A stretch of 64,000 nucleotides of DNA from Lachnospiraceae bacterium (GCA_016287095.1 JAEEVK010000003.1:21965-85964), one strand, 5' to 3'; counted from the stretch's first letter, positions 1 to 10,870 are shown. Notes: a model not told the origin generated them from the letters alone. A program made the numbers and translations.

Positions 1-80
1 TTCCGGAAACTTATTTTGACTTCCCGGTTTCAGTCAGTGTACTTAAAAGATAATTAATTAAGAAAGGACATAAAGACAAT

Positions 81-968
81 ATGAAAGGTATAGTATTAGC
101 AGGCGGTTCAGGTACAAGACTTTATCCTTTGACAAAGGTAACCAGCAAGCAGCTTCTTCCGGTGTATGACAAACCTATGATTTATTATCCTCTGTCAACT
201 CTGATGTTAGCAGGGATCAAGGAGATACTTATCATATCTACTCCGGATGATACTCCTAGATTTGAAGCCCTGCTTGGTGACGGATCACAGTTCGGTATAC
301 ATTTGGAATACAAGGTACAGCCGAGTCCTGACGGACTTGCACAGGCATTTATCCTTGGTGAAGAGTTTTTAGGCGGCGAGGCCGGAGCTATGGTGCTCGG
401 TGATAATATCTTTTATGGAAACGGGTTTAGACGATTGTTAAAGGCAGCAGTTGCCGATGCTGAGGAAAACGGAAGGGCAACAGTATTCGGGTACTATGTA
501 AATGATCCGGAGCGTTTCGGTGTAGTTGCTTTTGATGAAAACGGCGTAGCCACCAGCATAGAGGAAAAGCCGAAGGAGCCTAAATCAAACTATGCAGTAA
601 CTGGTCTATATTTCTATCCTGCCGGAGTCAGTGCAAGAGCTAATCAGGTAAAACCTTCAGCCAGAGGTGAGCTTGAGATCACAACCCTAAATGAAATGTA
701 TCTCAAAGACGGACTTCTTGATGTACAACTGCTCGGACGCGGGTTTGCATGGCTTGATACAGGTACCATGAGCTCACTGCTTCAGGCAGCTCAGTTTGTA
801 GAGATGGTACAGTCAAGACAGGGTATCACTATATCAGCTCCGGAGGAGATAGCATTTATCAATGGATTTATAGATAAAGAAAAGCTTATGGAATCTGCCA
901 AAAACTATGGTAAGAGTCCTTACGGCGAGCATCTGCGTTCAGTGGCAGAAGGTAAGGTAAGATATTAA
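81..968 (+). CDS. rfbA: Glucose-1-phosphate thymidylyltransferase
   Basis: [46 protein letters not shown]: diagnostic RmlA/RfbA N-terminus; full length 295 aa. Confidence 0.97.
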   Translation: MKGIVLAGGSGTRLYPLTKVTSKQLLPVYDKPMIYYPLSTLMLAGIKEILIISTPDDTPRFEALLGDGSQFGIHLEYKVQPSPDGLAQAFILGEEFLGGEAGAMVLGDNIFYGNGFRRLLKAAVADAEENGRATVFGYYVNDPERFGVVAFDENGVATSIEEKPKEPKSNYAVTGLYFYPAGVSARANQVKPSARGELEITTLNEMYLKDGLLDVQLLGRGFAWLDTGTMSSLLQAAQFVEMVQSRQGITISAPEEIAFINGFIDKEKLMESAKNYGKSPYGEHLRSVAEGKVRY

Positions 969-987
969 AGTCAAAGAAGGTTATAAT

Positions 988-1836
988 ATGGTCAGGATTT
1001 TATCAGACAGCACCTGCGATTTATCGCCGGAGCTCGTAGAAAGATATAATATAGAGATAATACCTCTTCATGTTTCTTTGGGAGAAGAGGAATATCTGGA
1101 CGGAGTAAATATCAAACCTCAAAGGATATATGAATGGTCTGATGCTACAGGCTCCACTCCTAAAACATCGGCTCCTTCAATGGAGGATGTGATAGGGGTT
1201 TTCAGAAAATATATTGAAGCAGGAGACGAGCTTGTAGTTTTTACTATCTCAGCCTCGATGTCTGCAAGCAATAATGTTTGCAGACTGGCAGCGGAAAATC
1301 TGAATGCTTTGGACAGGATAGTGGTTATAGATTCCGAAAATCTGTCTACCGGTATAGGGCATCTTGTAGTAGAAGCAGCAGAAATGGCGGCTAAAGGCAA
1401 AGGTATCAGGGAAATAGAGACTGAGATACTGAATCTCAGACCGCGTGTCAGAGCCAGTTTTGTGGTGGATACATTGGTTTTCCTGCACAGGGGCGGCAGA
1501 TGTTCGGGACTTGCAGCCATGCTTGGATCCGTATTAAAGCTGCATCCGAGGATAGTTGTGGAAAAAGGAGCCATGCATTCTGATAAAAAATACAGAGGTA
1601 AGATCGAAAGGGTGATCCTTGATTATACAAAGGATTTATTTGAGGCACTGAAAAGAGCAAAGCCCGACAGAGTATTCATCACCCACTCCGGCTGTACCGA
1701 GGCTATAGTTTCCAAGGTAAAAGGTATCCTCGAAGGACTCTCATATTTTAAGGAAGTACTGGTAACACATGCAGGCTGTGTAGTTTCGGCACATTGCGGA
1801 CCGGGCACCCTGGGAGTGTTGTTTATTGAAAAATAA
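988..1836 (+). CDS. DegV family fatty-acid-binding protein
   Basis: MVRILSDSTCDLSPELVERYNIEIIPLHV start and full-length DegV-like organisation. Confidence 0.93.
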   Translation: MVRILSDSTCDLSPELVERYNIEIIPLHVSLGEEEYLDGVNIKPQRIYEWSDATGSTPKTSAPSMEDVIGVFRKYIEAGDELVVFTISASMSASNNVCRLAAENLNALDRIVVIDSENLSTGIGHLVVEAAEMAAKGKGIREIETEILNLRPRVRASFVVDTLVFLHRGGRCSGLAAMLGSVLKLHPRIVVEKGAMHSDKKYRGKIERVILDYTKDLFEALKRAKPDRVFITHSGCTEAIVSKVKGILEGLSYFKEVLVTHAGCVVSAHCGPGTLGVLFIEK

Positions 1837-1837
1837 A

Positions 1838-1875
1838 AATATAAGCGGCAAGCCGGATGGTTTGCCGCTTTATCT
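1838..1875. terminator. Hairpin between convergent genes (AAGCGGCAAGCC...GGTTTGCCGCTT)
   Basis: Inverted repeat followed by T-rich sequence between convergent CDSs. Confidence 0.7.
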
Positions 1876-3689
1876 TACCATGATCCCCAATAAGCCAGCT
1901 GGCAGTTTTTACAATATCTGCTGTTGGCAGTCTCAGTGAATTTCATTATTTTACCGCACCCGGGACATTTTAGGCGATAACCTTTTATATCCCTGGTCAG
2001 AAGCTCATTTATCTTTTTACTAAGTCGTTCTCTTTCGTCATAGCAGCCTGCATCGATGCCGACACGGCGGAGCACCTGATTGTAGCAGTCATAGCCCTTG
2101 TATTGGCGCTCGCAAGCTTCCAGTGTATCCTCGCCAAATCCGGGTTTGGGTACCAGTTCGGGATGACCGGTCAATACCATGACAGCACAGTCGAGCCAGT
2201 ATTCCACGAGCTCCGGACTGCCTATGTCGACGGGACATGTGATAAGGCTGTAGATGAGCCTGCGGTCCGCATCCTTGGGGATTTCGGGTTCCAACAGTTT
2301 GTACAGCTTTTGCATATCCTTTATGTCTTCCTTTACAGCCAGCTTTGAACCGGAGGGAGAAAAACTCCACTCATCAAAAAGGTCTCCGAAGTCATGACCG
2401 GATTCGGCCAGTTCCTCGGGGAAAGGAATAGTATATGTGTTAATCCATGACGGGCTCTTATCGAGTCCGTTTTTTATAAGGTCTTCGTCCTTTATGGCGG
2501 CCACTTCACCTACATCATATATGCCGTATCTGCCGGCGCGTCCGGCTATCTGACGGATCTCGGTATAGGTTAACTGTCTTGTGACTTTACCGTCAAACTT
2601 CGAGGTTTCCATAAATACGATACGCTTTATCGGGATGGAGACTCCCATGCCGATGGCATCCGTGGCTACTACTACCTTGGTTTCTCCGCTTGTGAATTTC
2701 CGGACTTCTTCTCTGCGGGAGGTAGGAGGCAGGGCACCGTAGATCACACTGGTTTTTATCCCTGCATCAGCCAGTTCTGCTGATAAGGACAGTACGGAGC
2801 GTCTTGAGAAAACTATCAGACAATCACCGTTTCTGACATCCTTTAGGGACTTGAATTTCCCGGTATATTCCAATGGAGCCAGACGATAGTGTTTTCTTCT
2901 GGTAAACTGTCCGCCGAATTCTGTTATTATTGAACGTATGATCTGTAAAGCTTCCGGGGCCAGACAGATATGCACTTCTTCGGCATCGACCATACAGATG
3001 GCCTTTGTCCACTGGGCTCCGCGGTATTTATCAGCTATCATCTGGGCTTCATCTATAACAGCTACCTTATAGTGTCTGGTATAATCGCAGAGTTCGATGG
3101 TGGAGGATATGACATTTGCTCCGGGGACCTCTTCGTGTTCCTCACCGGTCAGCAGATCGCAAGGGACACCGTTGCGGTTCATCTTATCAAACATCTCCAG
3201 AGCAAGCAGTCTCAATGGTGCCAGGTAGAGTCCGTCCTTTTCCTGCATCAGGCGTTCGATGGCTTCATGTGTTTTACCACTGTTTGTGGGACCTACATGA
3301 AGGATGAATTTTCTGTCAAGCTCGCCGGCTCGTGCCATATAGTAGGCGGCGGTATAGTGGCTGAACAGTTCATGTATATCGGAAATATCCCTGGCTTTTG
3401 CGAGAAAGGCCGAGGATTTTATCATGGTGCTGAAATGGGGATCATCGAGAGCTCTGGCTATGTCGGCTCTGGAATACAGGATTTTGTCTTTCTTAGGCTG
3501 GATGGCAGAGGGCTTAACGTATTTTTTTACAAGGTCGATCTTTACACCGAGCATGGAGCTTACTCCAAAATCGGTGTACCAGGTTACGCCATCGATATTT
3601 ACGTTTTGAGGCTTTGAATAAAAATGCCGATTTGAGCCTCTTTGTCTTGATCTTTTATAGCTGTTTCTTGCTCGTCCCATTGTTTTCAC
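1875..3689 (-). CDS. SUV3-like superfamily 2 RNA/DNA helicase with C-terminal zinc ribbon
   Basis: HVGPTNSGKTHEAIERL, YLAPLRLLALEMFDKMN, LLTGEEHE, VAVIDEAQMIAD, QIAGRAGRYG motifs as in mitochondrial Suv3; C-terminal CPGCGK...CKNC zinc ribbon. Confidence 0.9.
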   Translation of the reverse strand: MKTMGRARNSYKRSRQRGSNRHFYSKPQNVNIDGVTWYTDFGVSSMLGVKIDLVKKYVKPSAIQPKKDKILYSRADIARALDDPHFSTMIKSSAFLAKARDISDIHELFSHYTAAYYMARAGELDRKFILHVGPTNSGKTHEAIERLMQEKDGLYLAPLRLLALEMFDKMNRNGVPCDLLTGEEHEEVPGANVISSTIELCDYTRHYKVAVIDEAQMIADKYRGAQWTKAICMVDAEEVHICLAPEALQIIRSIITEFGGQFTRRKHYRLAPLEYTGKFKSLKDVRNGDCLIVFSRRSVLSLSAELADAGIKTSVIYGALPPTSRREEVRKFTSGETKVVVATDAIGMGVSIPIKRIVFMETSKFDGKVTRQLTYTEIRQIAGRAGRYGIYDVGEVAAIKDEDLIKNGLDKSPSWINTYTIPFPEELAESGHDFGDLFDEWSFSPSGSKLAVKEDIKDMQKLYKLLEPEIPKDADRRLIYSLITCPVDIGSPELVEYWLDCAVMVLTGHPELVPKPGFGEDTLEACERQYKGYDCYNQVLRRVGIDAGCYDERERLSKKINELLTRDIKGYRLKCPGCGKIMKFTETANSRYCKNCQLAYWGSW

Positions 3690-3938
3690 GTCCTGTATCG
3701 TTCTTAAATCTGCTAATATGAGATTGTAGCTTTAATGACGGGTATTGTCAACTGCTGTATGTATTATATTATAAAAATAATAGATTTTCTTATTAAATAC
3801 GGCGAATGCTATATACATGACCGAAGAAATCTGTTATATAGTAAAATATAGATTTTACACTGAACTGAAGAAGTTTAAAAGATATAGTTATATAAGAATT
3901 TAAAAACGGAAGAAATAATGCAAAGAAAAGGAGTAGCC

Positions 3939-5702
3939 ATGAATACTACAACACCTTCAAAAATAAGAGTAAATATGCTGGGATACTTACCCGGATTATC
4001 TAAAAATGTAGTAGTTTTATCAGATGATGATTTAACCGTGTTCGATGATAAAGGTTATGAAGTTAAGTCATTTAAAAACTTAAACCTTAAGTTCGACGAT
4101 GCATCAGGTGACAGTGTGGCTTCAATAGATCTCGGTGATCTTCCGGAGGGAAAATATTTATTAAAAAGCGGAGATACCGAGCGTAAAATAAGTGTTCAAA
4201 AGAAAGCATACAGTGATGTGACAAATGCTCTGATAAAAGGTCTGTATTATCAGAGATGCGGATGTGCCCTGGAAGAAAAGTATGCCGGGATATATACTCA
4301 TGCAGCATGTCATACAGCGCCGGCTATTGAGTGGGATGACAGTATCATGCATGTCAGTGAGAACGGGGTCTGCTTTAAGGAAGGTGCTGAACCCTTGAAA
4401 AAAACCGTGATAGGTGGATGGCACGATGCAGGAGACTACGGAAAATACGTGGGACCCGGAGCAGTAACAGTGGCACATATGTTATATGCATATCTTTTAT
4501 TCCCTGATGGATGCTCCGATGCTCTGAATATCCCCGAGACCGGAAACGGTACACCGGATATATTGAACGAAGCACGTTGGGAGCTCGAGTGGATACTCAA
4601 GATGCAGAAGGATGACGGTTCATTTTATCATAAACTGACCAAGGCAAGATTTGCCCCTTTTATCATGCCTGAGGATGATAAGGAACAGGAATATCTTATA
4701 CCTGTGTCACATTGTGCTACAGAGGCTGCGATAGCTGCATTGGCTCTTGCGTATAGAGTTTATGAGAAGTTTGATAAGGACTTTTCAGAAAAGATGCTCG
4801 AAGCAGCATTAAAAGGCTGGAAATGGGTGGAGGCAAATCCGGAGTTTAAGCCTTATATACAGCCTGAAGGTGTCAGGACCGGTTATTATGGTGACTGGAA
4901 TGACAAGGATGAGAGATTCTGGGCTGCATGTGAGCTGTATGCCGCTACTTCGGATACAAAATATAAGGTAGCAGCAGAAAAGATTTATAAGGATGCAAAG
5001 GATTCTGAGATCATAAAGAAGGAACTGGAAAACAATCCTTTTTTTGAACGCATGAAGAAGTGGAACCCTGATTTTAAGCCGCCTGTAGGACTTAATGTTA
5101 CACAGTACGGCTGGGCAGATGTAGCCGGTCTGGGGGCATTATGCTGTCTGTTTGAAATTGGCAAAAACGGAAACGGAACAACTGCGGGTGAAGTACTCGG
5201 AGAAGAGTTAAAGAAGGATTTCCTTGAAAAAAGCAAGGAAGCATTAAATCTCGTAAAAATCTCGGGATATGGTACAGCTAACGAGCATGACAAGTATGTA
5301 TGGGGCTCGATACTTACCGTCATGAGCAATGCGATGACTATGATCGTTGACTGGAAGCTGACAGGAAATACTGAGATGAGGGATGCTGCACTTAATCAGC
5401 TTAATTATGCATTGGGTCTCAACGCTCTTGACATATCCTTCATCACCGGTTTTGGAGAAAGAAGAGTTATGAACCCTCATCACCGTCCTTCAGGTGCTGA
5501 CGGTATAGAGGAACCTGTGCCCGGCCTTATATCCGGAGGTCCTAACAGCGGTATGAATTATCCGGAGACAAAGGAAAAACTGAAAGGGACTGCTCCTGCA
5601 AAATGCTATCTGGATGAACTGCCTTCAGCCGATACCAATGAGATTGCTATTTACTGGAACTCACCTGCAATATTTGTAGCAGCATGTTTTAATGCAATTT
5701 GA
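3939..5702 (+). CDS. Glycoside hydrolase family 9 (CelD_N Ig-like + GH9), no signal peptide
   Basis: GGWHDAGDYGKYV (DAGDY), NPHHRPSGAD and SADTNEIAIYWNSP motifs; start set at ATG 3939 after AAAGGAG RBS (ORF extends to 3918). Confidence 0.92.
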   Translation: MNTTTPSKIRVNMLGYLPGLSKNVVVLSDDDLTVFDDKGYEVKSFKNLNLKFDDASGDSVASIDLGDLPEGKYLLKSGDTERKISVQKKAYSDVTNALIKGLYYQRCGCALEEKYAGIYTHAACHTAPAIEWDDSIMHVSENGVCFKEGAEPLKKTVIGGWHDAGDYGKYVGPGAVTVAHMLYAYLLFPDGCSDALNIPETGNGTPDILNEARWELEWILKMQKDDGSFYHKLTKARFAPFIMPEDDKEQEYLIPVSHCATEAAIAALALAYRVYEKFDKDFSEKMLEAALKGWKWVEANPEFKPYIQPEGVRTGYYGDWNDKDERFWAACELYAATSDTKYKVAAEKIYKDAKDSEIIKKELENNPFFERMKKWNPDFKPPVGLNVTQYGWADVAGLGALCCLFEIGKNGNGTTAGEVLGEELKKDFLEKSKEALNLVKISGYGTANEHDKYVWGSILTVMSNAMTMIVDWKLTGNTEMRDAALNQLNYALGLNALDISFITGFGERRVMNPHHRPSGADGIEEPVPGLISGGPNSGMNYPETKEKLKGTAPAKCYLDELPSADTNEIAIYWNSPAIFVAACFNAI

Positions 5703-5746
5703 CAGAGAAAGTTATGTATATGTTTACTTACGGAAAGGAATAGAAT

Positions 5747-6343
5747 ATGAAAATATATGATATATCCCAAGAAGTATTTAACTGTGCAGTATACCCCGGA
5801 GATCCTCAGCCTATACGTGAGGTTAAGCTGAAGATAAGCGAGGGTGCGGTATGCAATCTGACGGCATTTGAAATGTGTGCACATAACGGAACACATGTGG
5901 ATGCACCTTATCATTTTATAGATGGAGAAGAGACAATAGACAGAGTGCCTTTGGATAAGTTTATCGGATATGCTTATGTGGCAGAGCATGATGGTGATAT
6001 AACCGCAGAGGTAGCTGAAAGGATATTAAAGGATGCAAAAAACGCAGATGAGCGTGCAAGTGAGAGAATCCTTGTAAAAGGAAATGCTGTAATGACCAAG
6101 GAAGGAGCCGAGGTTTTTGCAAAGGGCGGGATAAAACTGTTCGGAAATGAATCCCAGACAGTCGGACCTCTCGATGCTCCCATGGAAGTGCATTTGGTAA
6201 TGCTTGGTGCAAAGATCGTGCTGCTCGAAGGTATTAGACTTGCCGAAGTACCTGTAGGTGTGTATCTGTTAAATGCCGCACCCATTAACCTGGGCGGTTC
6301 AGACGGAGCACCATGCAGGGCAGTGCTTATGGATTTAACCTGA
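5747..6343 (+). CDS. Cyclase family protein (kynurenine formamidase-like metal hydrolase)
   Basis: HNGTHVDAPYHF metal-binding motif; YPGDP N-terminal motif. Confidence 0.88.
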   Translation: MKIYDISQEVFNCAVYPGDPQPIREVKLKISEGAVCNLTAFEMCAHNGTHVDAPYHFIDGEETIDRVPLDKFIGYAYVAEHDGDITAEVAERILKDAKNADERASERILVKGNAVMTKEGAEVFAKGGIKLFGNESQTVGPLDAPMEVHLVMLGAKIVLLEGIRLAEVPVGVYLLNAAPINLGGSDGAPCRAVLMDLT

Positions 6344-6390
6344 CTGATGAGGTGTGTCAAAAACTATGGTTTTGACACATCTTTTTTATT
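6344..6390 (+). terminator. Intrinsic terminator
   Basis: GATGAGGTGTGTCAAAAACTATGGTTTTGACACATCTTTTTT hairpin plus T-tract. Confidence 0.8.
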
Positions 6391-6503
6391 TATCGCAATT
6401 TTTTATAAGCAGGTTGATATTATTTAGATAGACAAATGACCAATAAAAATGGTATTCTAAACATAAAGGAATACTATTAAAATAAAAGCAAGGGGTATAG
6501 AAC

Positions 6504-8540
6504 ATGGGAAATTACGCAAAACTTTGGTTAAACTACTCTTCAAAGAAGAATAATAAGGATTGTAAAGTATTAAAGAAAATAGTATTTAGTGGGTCTTTTG
6601 CTGATGATAAAATCCTGGAGAACGCTAAAAAAGAGCTTTCTTTAGGATTAAAAGACATGCTCGGGATAGAGCCTCAGATAATAATATCATCTGACGGTAA
6701 TACTCAAAGCTGTGCCGCCAAAAGAGAATTGACCAGTGGAAAGGCAATAGCTGACAGTGAAGTATATACAATCTCTATAAAGGATGGAAGCATAGATATC
6801 TCAGCGGTCAGCAGCACCGGTATTCTTTATGGTGTGTTTAATTTACTTAGGACTGTAGGCTGCGAAAAGGATGTTGAAAAAGAATATGCTTCAGCCAAGA
6901 CTTTCAGACCTTCCAATCCTTTAAGAATGCTCAACCATTGGGACAATATGGATGGCAGTATCGAGCGCGGATATTCCGGAAGATCATTTTTCTATGAAAA
7001 TGACGAGATCATCATAAACAACCGTACAGTGGACTATGCGAGACTTATTGCGTCAGTCGGCATTAACGCTGTAGTAATAAACAATGTAAATGTTAAGCAG
7101 GCAGCATCATACATGATAACAGACAGATATTTTGAAAAGCTGGCTCAACTCGGAGAAATATTTGCAGGCTATGGTATAGGGTTATACCTGAGTCTTAACT
7201 ATGCATCTACTATAGAAATCGGTGGCATGGACAGCGCAGACCCGCTGGACGAAGGTGTAAAGGCCTGGTGGAAGGAAAAGATGGCAGAGGTATTTGCCAA
7301 GATACCTACACTCAAAGGCTTCCTGGTAAAGGCTGACTCTGAGGGACGCCCCGGACCTTTCACTTATGGCAGGACTCAGGCTGACGGTGCAAATATGCTT
7401 GCTGATATCGCCAAAGAACATGGTGCCATCATTATCTGGAGATGCTTTGTTTATAACTGCCGTCAGGACTGGCGTGATAAAAAAACCGACCGTGCTAGAG
7501 CCGGATATGATAACTTCAAGCCTATGGATGGTGACTACCATGATAATGTCATCCTGCAGATAAAGAACGGACCGATGGATTTCCAGATAAGGGAGCCGAT
7601 ATCACCTCTGTTTGGCGGACTTACCAAAACAAATCAGATGCTTGAAGTACAGATAGCACAGGAGTACACCGGACAGCAGATAGATGTATGTTATCTTATC
7701 CCTATGTTTAAGGAAATTCTTGGATTTAAGACTTATGCCAAGTCAGGAAAAGATATCGGAAACGGGGATGATACCGTAGCAGACATCATCAGCGGAAAGA
7801 CCTTTGACAGCCGTTTTTCAGGGATAGCAGCCGTCACCAATACAGGAAATGATTTCAACTGGACAGGTGATTATCTGGCAGGAGCCAACCTTTTCGGATT
7901 CGGCAGACTTGCATTTGATACAGGACTCGAGAGTGATGAGATAGCGGAAGAGTTTATCAGAATGACCATCTCAAATGAAGACGGTGTGGTTGATACCATA
8001 AAAGAAATACTCCTGCCTTCAAGAGCTATCTATGAGAAATATACATGTCCACTGGGTATCGGTTGGATGGTAAAGCCGGCTACTCACTACGGATGCAGTG
8101 TGGACGGATATGAGTATGACAGATGGGGCACATATCACAGGGCTGACCATCTCGGACTTGGTGTGGACAGGACGGATAAGGGAACAGGATATGCACTTCA
8201 GTATAACGAGCCGAATGCGTCAATATACAACTCACCTGCTGCTTGTCCTGATGAGTTGGCACTTTTCTTCCATCACCTGCCTTATACGCATGTGCTCCAT
8301 AGCGGAAAAACAGTGATACAGCATATCTATGACGCTCATTTTGAAGGATATGATGAGGCTGTAAAGCTTGCAGAAAAGTGGGAAACCTTGAAGGGCAAGG
8401 TAGATGACGGAATATTCGAAAATGTAAGCGAGCGTTTTAAACGCCAGTTATATAACGCAAAAGAGTGGTGCGACCAGGTAAATACCTACTTCCATCGTAT
8501 AAGCGGAATAGAGGATGAGAAGGGCAGAGAAATCTGGTAG
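6504..8540 (+). CDS. aguA: Alpha-glucuronidase, GH67
   Basis: Full-length GH67-like protein (SNPLRMLNHWDNMDGSIERGYSGRSFFY; YLSLNYAS; GLGVDRTDKGTGYALQYNEP); no signal peptide. Confidence 0.94.
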   Translation: MGNYAKLWLNYSSKKNNKDCKVLKKIVFSGSFADDKILENAKKELSLGLKDMLGIEPQIIISSDGNTQSCAAKRELTSGKAIADSEVYTISIKDGSIDISAVSSTGILYGVFNLLRTVGCEKDVEKEYASAKTFRPSNPLRMLNHWDNMDGSIERGYSGRSFFYENDEIIINNRTVDYARLIASVGINAVVINNVNVKQAASYMITDRYFEKLAQLGEIFAGYGIGLYLSLNYASTIEIGGMDSADPLDEGVKAWWKEKMAEVFAKIPTLKGFLVKADSEGRPGPFTYGRTQADGANMLADIAKEHGAIIIWRCFVYNCRQDWRDKKTDRARAGYDNFKPMDGDYHDNVILQIKNGPMDFQIREPISPLFGGLTKTNQMLEVQIAQEYTGQQIDVCYLIPMFKEILGFKTYAKSGKDIGNGDDTVADIISGKTFDSRFSGIAAVTNTGNDFNWTGDYLAGANLFGFGRLAFDTGLESDEIAEEFIRMTISNEDGVVDTIKEILLPSRAIYEKYTCPLGIGWMVKPATHYGCSVDGYEYDRWGTYHRADHLGLGVDRTDKGTGYALQYNEPNASIYNSPAACPDELALFFHHLPYTHVLHSGKTVIQHIYDAHFEGYDEAVKLAEKWETLKGKVDDGIFENVSERFKRQLYNAKEWCDQVNTYFHRISGIEDEKGREIW

Positions 8541-8560
8541 AAATATGGCAATAATATAAA

Positions 8561-8606
8561 AAATAAGCGTGCAGAAACTGTATGGTATCTGCACGCTAAA
8601 ATTTTT
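8561..8606. terminator. Hairpin between convergent GH67 and GH120 genes
   Basis: AGCGTGCAGA...TCTGCACGCTAAAATTTTT. Confidence 0.75.
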
Positions 8607-10599
8607 ATTGCCAGAGCACGCTCTTTGCTGCTTCACCGTCTGCGAAAGGTCCGGGGATGGTGGAGAGACCTCTGTGGTTTCCGAGGAAGTCGCTGTCAAA
8701 TGTGATAGCTGTTCCGTCGGGATTCTCAAATCTCTGCTCGGGCTCGAATGCACATCCTAAGATATCACTTGTGATGATGCCGTCCCGGAAGTCCTTGAGA
8801 TATGTATAGAGATTGGTCTTTAAGGTATATTTGCCGTTTTTCTCAACAAGCTCAACCTTTATCTTGTTCTTCTTATTTTCAAAACCGTCTGTCTCATGCT
8901 TGCCGACTGCTGCTCCGTTAAAGTAAGCATTACCCTTAACCCATACAGGCAGATGTCCAAAATGAGCGGTAGCGAGTTTGCCCATATCAGGCTCCTTGGT
9001 CATATCGAACTGGCCGATCCACTCATCATATGAAGGGAATATGTCAAAGCAGGATGTACCAACTACTTCGTAATCGCTGGCCTGAGCGGTTCTCTTCTTA
9101 TCTGTAATAGGATAGTTCTGGACAAATATATTGTTGTAGATCCTGTCATCTCCGTGAAGTATGGTCATAAAGCCTGCAACCTCTGTCCTGTGACGGATAT
9201 GATAAGGTGTATATCTGGGTTCTCTCTGTCCGTTTACTATGCTGTCAACACCGGAATTGATAAGTCCGAATGAGCCGAGCATAAGGTTATGAACACATGC
9301 GATACCTTCGCTGGGGATAACAACTGATACCTTTGAAAGGAGTACATTGTTGTCGATAAGTGTGGGACCATGTCCAACCTCGATAAAGATATCGTTGGAA
9401 AACATAGCACCCTGTGCAGGCTTCCTGCCCTCAGGACGGAAGTTGTCATGCATAAGGTTCTGAGTGATACGTGCGCCCTGTGCTTCCCAGTCAAGCCATA
9501 CACCCATGATACAGTTGTGGATGTGGTTTCTCCTGATGGTTACATCTATAGCCGCATGGAGTTTTATACCTGCGGTTTCGGCTCCGCCTAACTGCTGGGA
9601 ATTACATACGTGGTGGATATGGCAGTCCTCGATAGTAGAGAAGACTCCGCCCATACGGCCTACGATACCTGTCTGCTCGCAGTGGTGAACCTCACATCTT
9701 CTGATAATATGACTCCCTACACGCTCCTTGAGCCAGCCGTGGAACTGACCGCGGCAAACAGCGTCACGCTCCATCTGGGTAGGGCTCTTAACCTGCTTTG
9801 TATAGAAGTACATATCATTTTCGGGATCCTTATATTTTCCGAGAGAGATACCGCAGCATCTGCTGTTGGAAACTTCACAGTCTTCGATGATCCAGCCCTT
9901 GCTCCAATGAGGTCCGATGAGACCGTCCTGGTAAGCAGCGGGAGGAGCCCATGTGGTAGCACCCTTAGTGATCACAAAGCCGGATACGGTGATATATCCC
10001 TTGCCGGGCTTATCGGGCATAAAGCAGTTGCGCCTTGCACTGATCTCAACCTTTTCCTTTGTGGGATCCATGCCCTTGAAATTAGCATAAAGTATGGTCT
10101 TGCCATCCTTCTGCTCGGTATACCATTTATACTTGGACTCTTCAAGGTTATATGCACAGGGATCTGACTCGCCTGCAAGACACTCTTTAAGAGATACGGT
10201 CTCATACATCATGAGGTCGTTAATAAATACGGCACCTGTATGTCTTACGGTAGGAGCGAAATACCAGTCACCGCAAACGAAAGTGGTGTATGGATTATAT
10301 GCTCCGAAGACTCCGTTATCAACCTCGGCTACCCAGGTATCACCTTTATATTTCTTCCAGTTTGAAAGTACTTCTGCACCTGTGATGATAGCACCCTTGA
10401 TCTTTTCCGAACGATAAACGATACGCTTGTCGGGAGTACCGCCGTTTACAGGGTTAACATACTCTCTGTAGATACCGGGAGCGACGATGACTTCATCACC
10501 GGGTCTTGCAACCTTGGCTGCATCGTTGATGTGACGGAAGGGCATATCTTTTGAGCCGTTACCATCCTTTGACGCATTTGCGTTTACATAAAAAATCAT
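8605..10599 (-). CDS. GH120-like beta-xylosidase (right-handed parallel beta-helix)
   Basis: Resembles Thermoanaerobacterium XylC: ATTWAPPAAYQDGLIGPHWSKGWIIEDCEV, GIKLHAAIDVTIRRNHIHNCIMGVWLDWEAQGARITQN; start at ATG 10599 after GGAAGAAGGT RBS (ORF track starts at 10635). Confidence 0.88.
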   Translation of the reverse strand: MIFYVNANASKDGNGSKDMPFRHINDAAKVARPGDEVIVAPGIYREYVNPVNGGTPDKRIVYRSEKIKGAIITGAEVLSNWKKYKGDTWVAEVDNGVFGAYNPYTTFVCGDWYFAPTVRHTGAVFINDLMMYETVSLKECLAGESDPCAYNLEESKYKWYTEQKDGKTILYANFKGMDPTKEKVEISARRNCFMPDKPGKGYITVSGFVITKGATTWAPPAAYQDGLIGPHWSKGWIIEDCEVSNSRCCGISLGKYKDPENDMYFYTKQVKSPTQMERDAVCRGQFHGWLKERVGSHIIRRCEVHHCEQTGIVGRMGGVFSTIEDCHIHHVCNSQQLGGAETAGIKLHAAIDVTIRRNHIHNCIMGVWLDWEAQGARITQNLMHDNFRPEGRKPAQGAMFSNDIFIEVGHGPTLIDNNVLLSKVSVVIPSEGIACVHNLMLGSFGLINSGVDSIVNGQREPRYTPYHIRHRTEVAGFMTILHGDDRIYNNIFVQNYPITDKKRTAQASDYEVVGTSCFDIFPSYDEWIGQFDMTKEPDMGKLATAHFGHLPVWVKGNAYFNGAAVGKHETDGFENKKNKIKVELVEKNGKYTLKTNLYTYLKDFRDGIITSDILGCAFEPEQRFENPDGTAITFDSDFLGNHRGLSTIPGPFADGEAAKSVLWQ

Positions 10600-10870
10600 T
10601 TTAAATACCTTCTTCCTGCAGGCCTTTGTACGCATCTGCGATGTGCCTGCTTCATCACAGAAGAAAAGAAGAGATAGGGGTTGTTCCTATCTCTCTTATT
10701 ATAATATGTAAGTTAAGGGTTTTGCAATAGAAATGAATCATTATTACAATATAGCACATTGATTAAACATTATATTTTTGCGTATGTAGAATTGTATTGA
10801 CAAACCTTTGGACCATGACTAAAATTGTATTTGTATAAGTTGATTTAAGTATTAGGAGGAGAGTTAAAAC

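Noticed and set aside
2970-3617. Plus-strand ORF of 215 aa
   Set aside because: Fully antisense to the SUV3-like helicase, which has clear conserved motifs; no recognisable domain.
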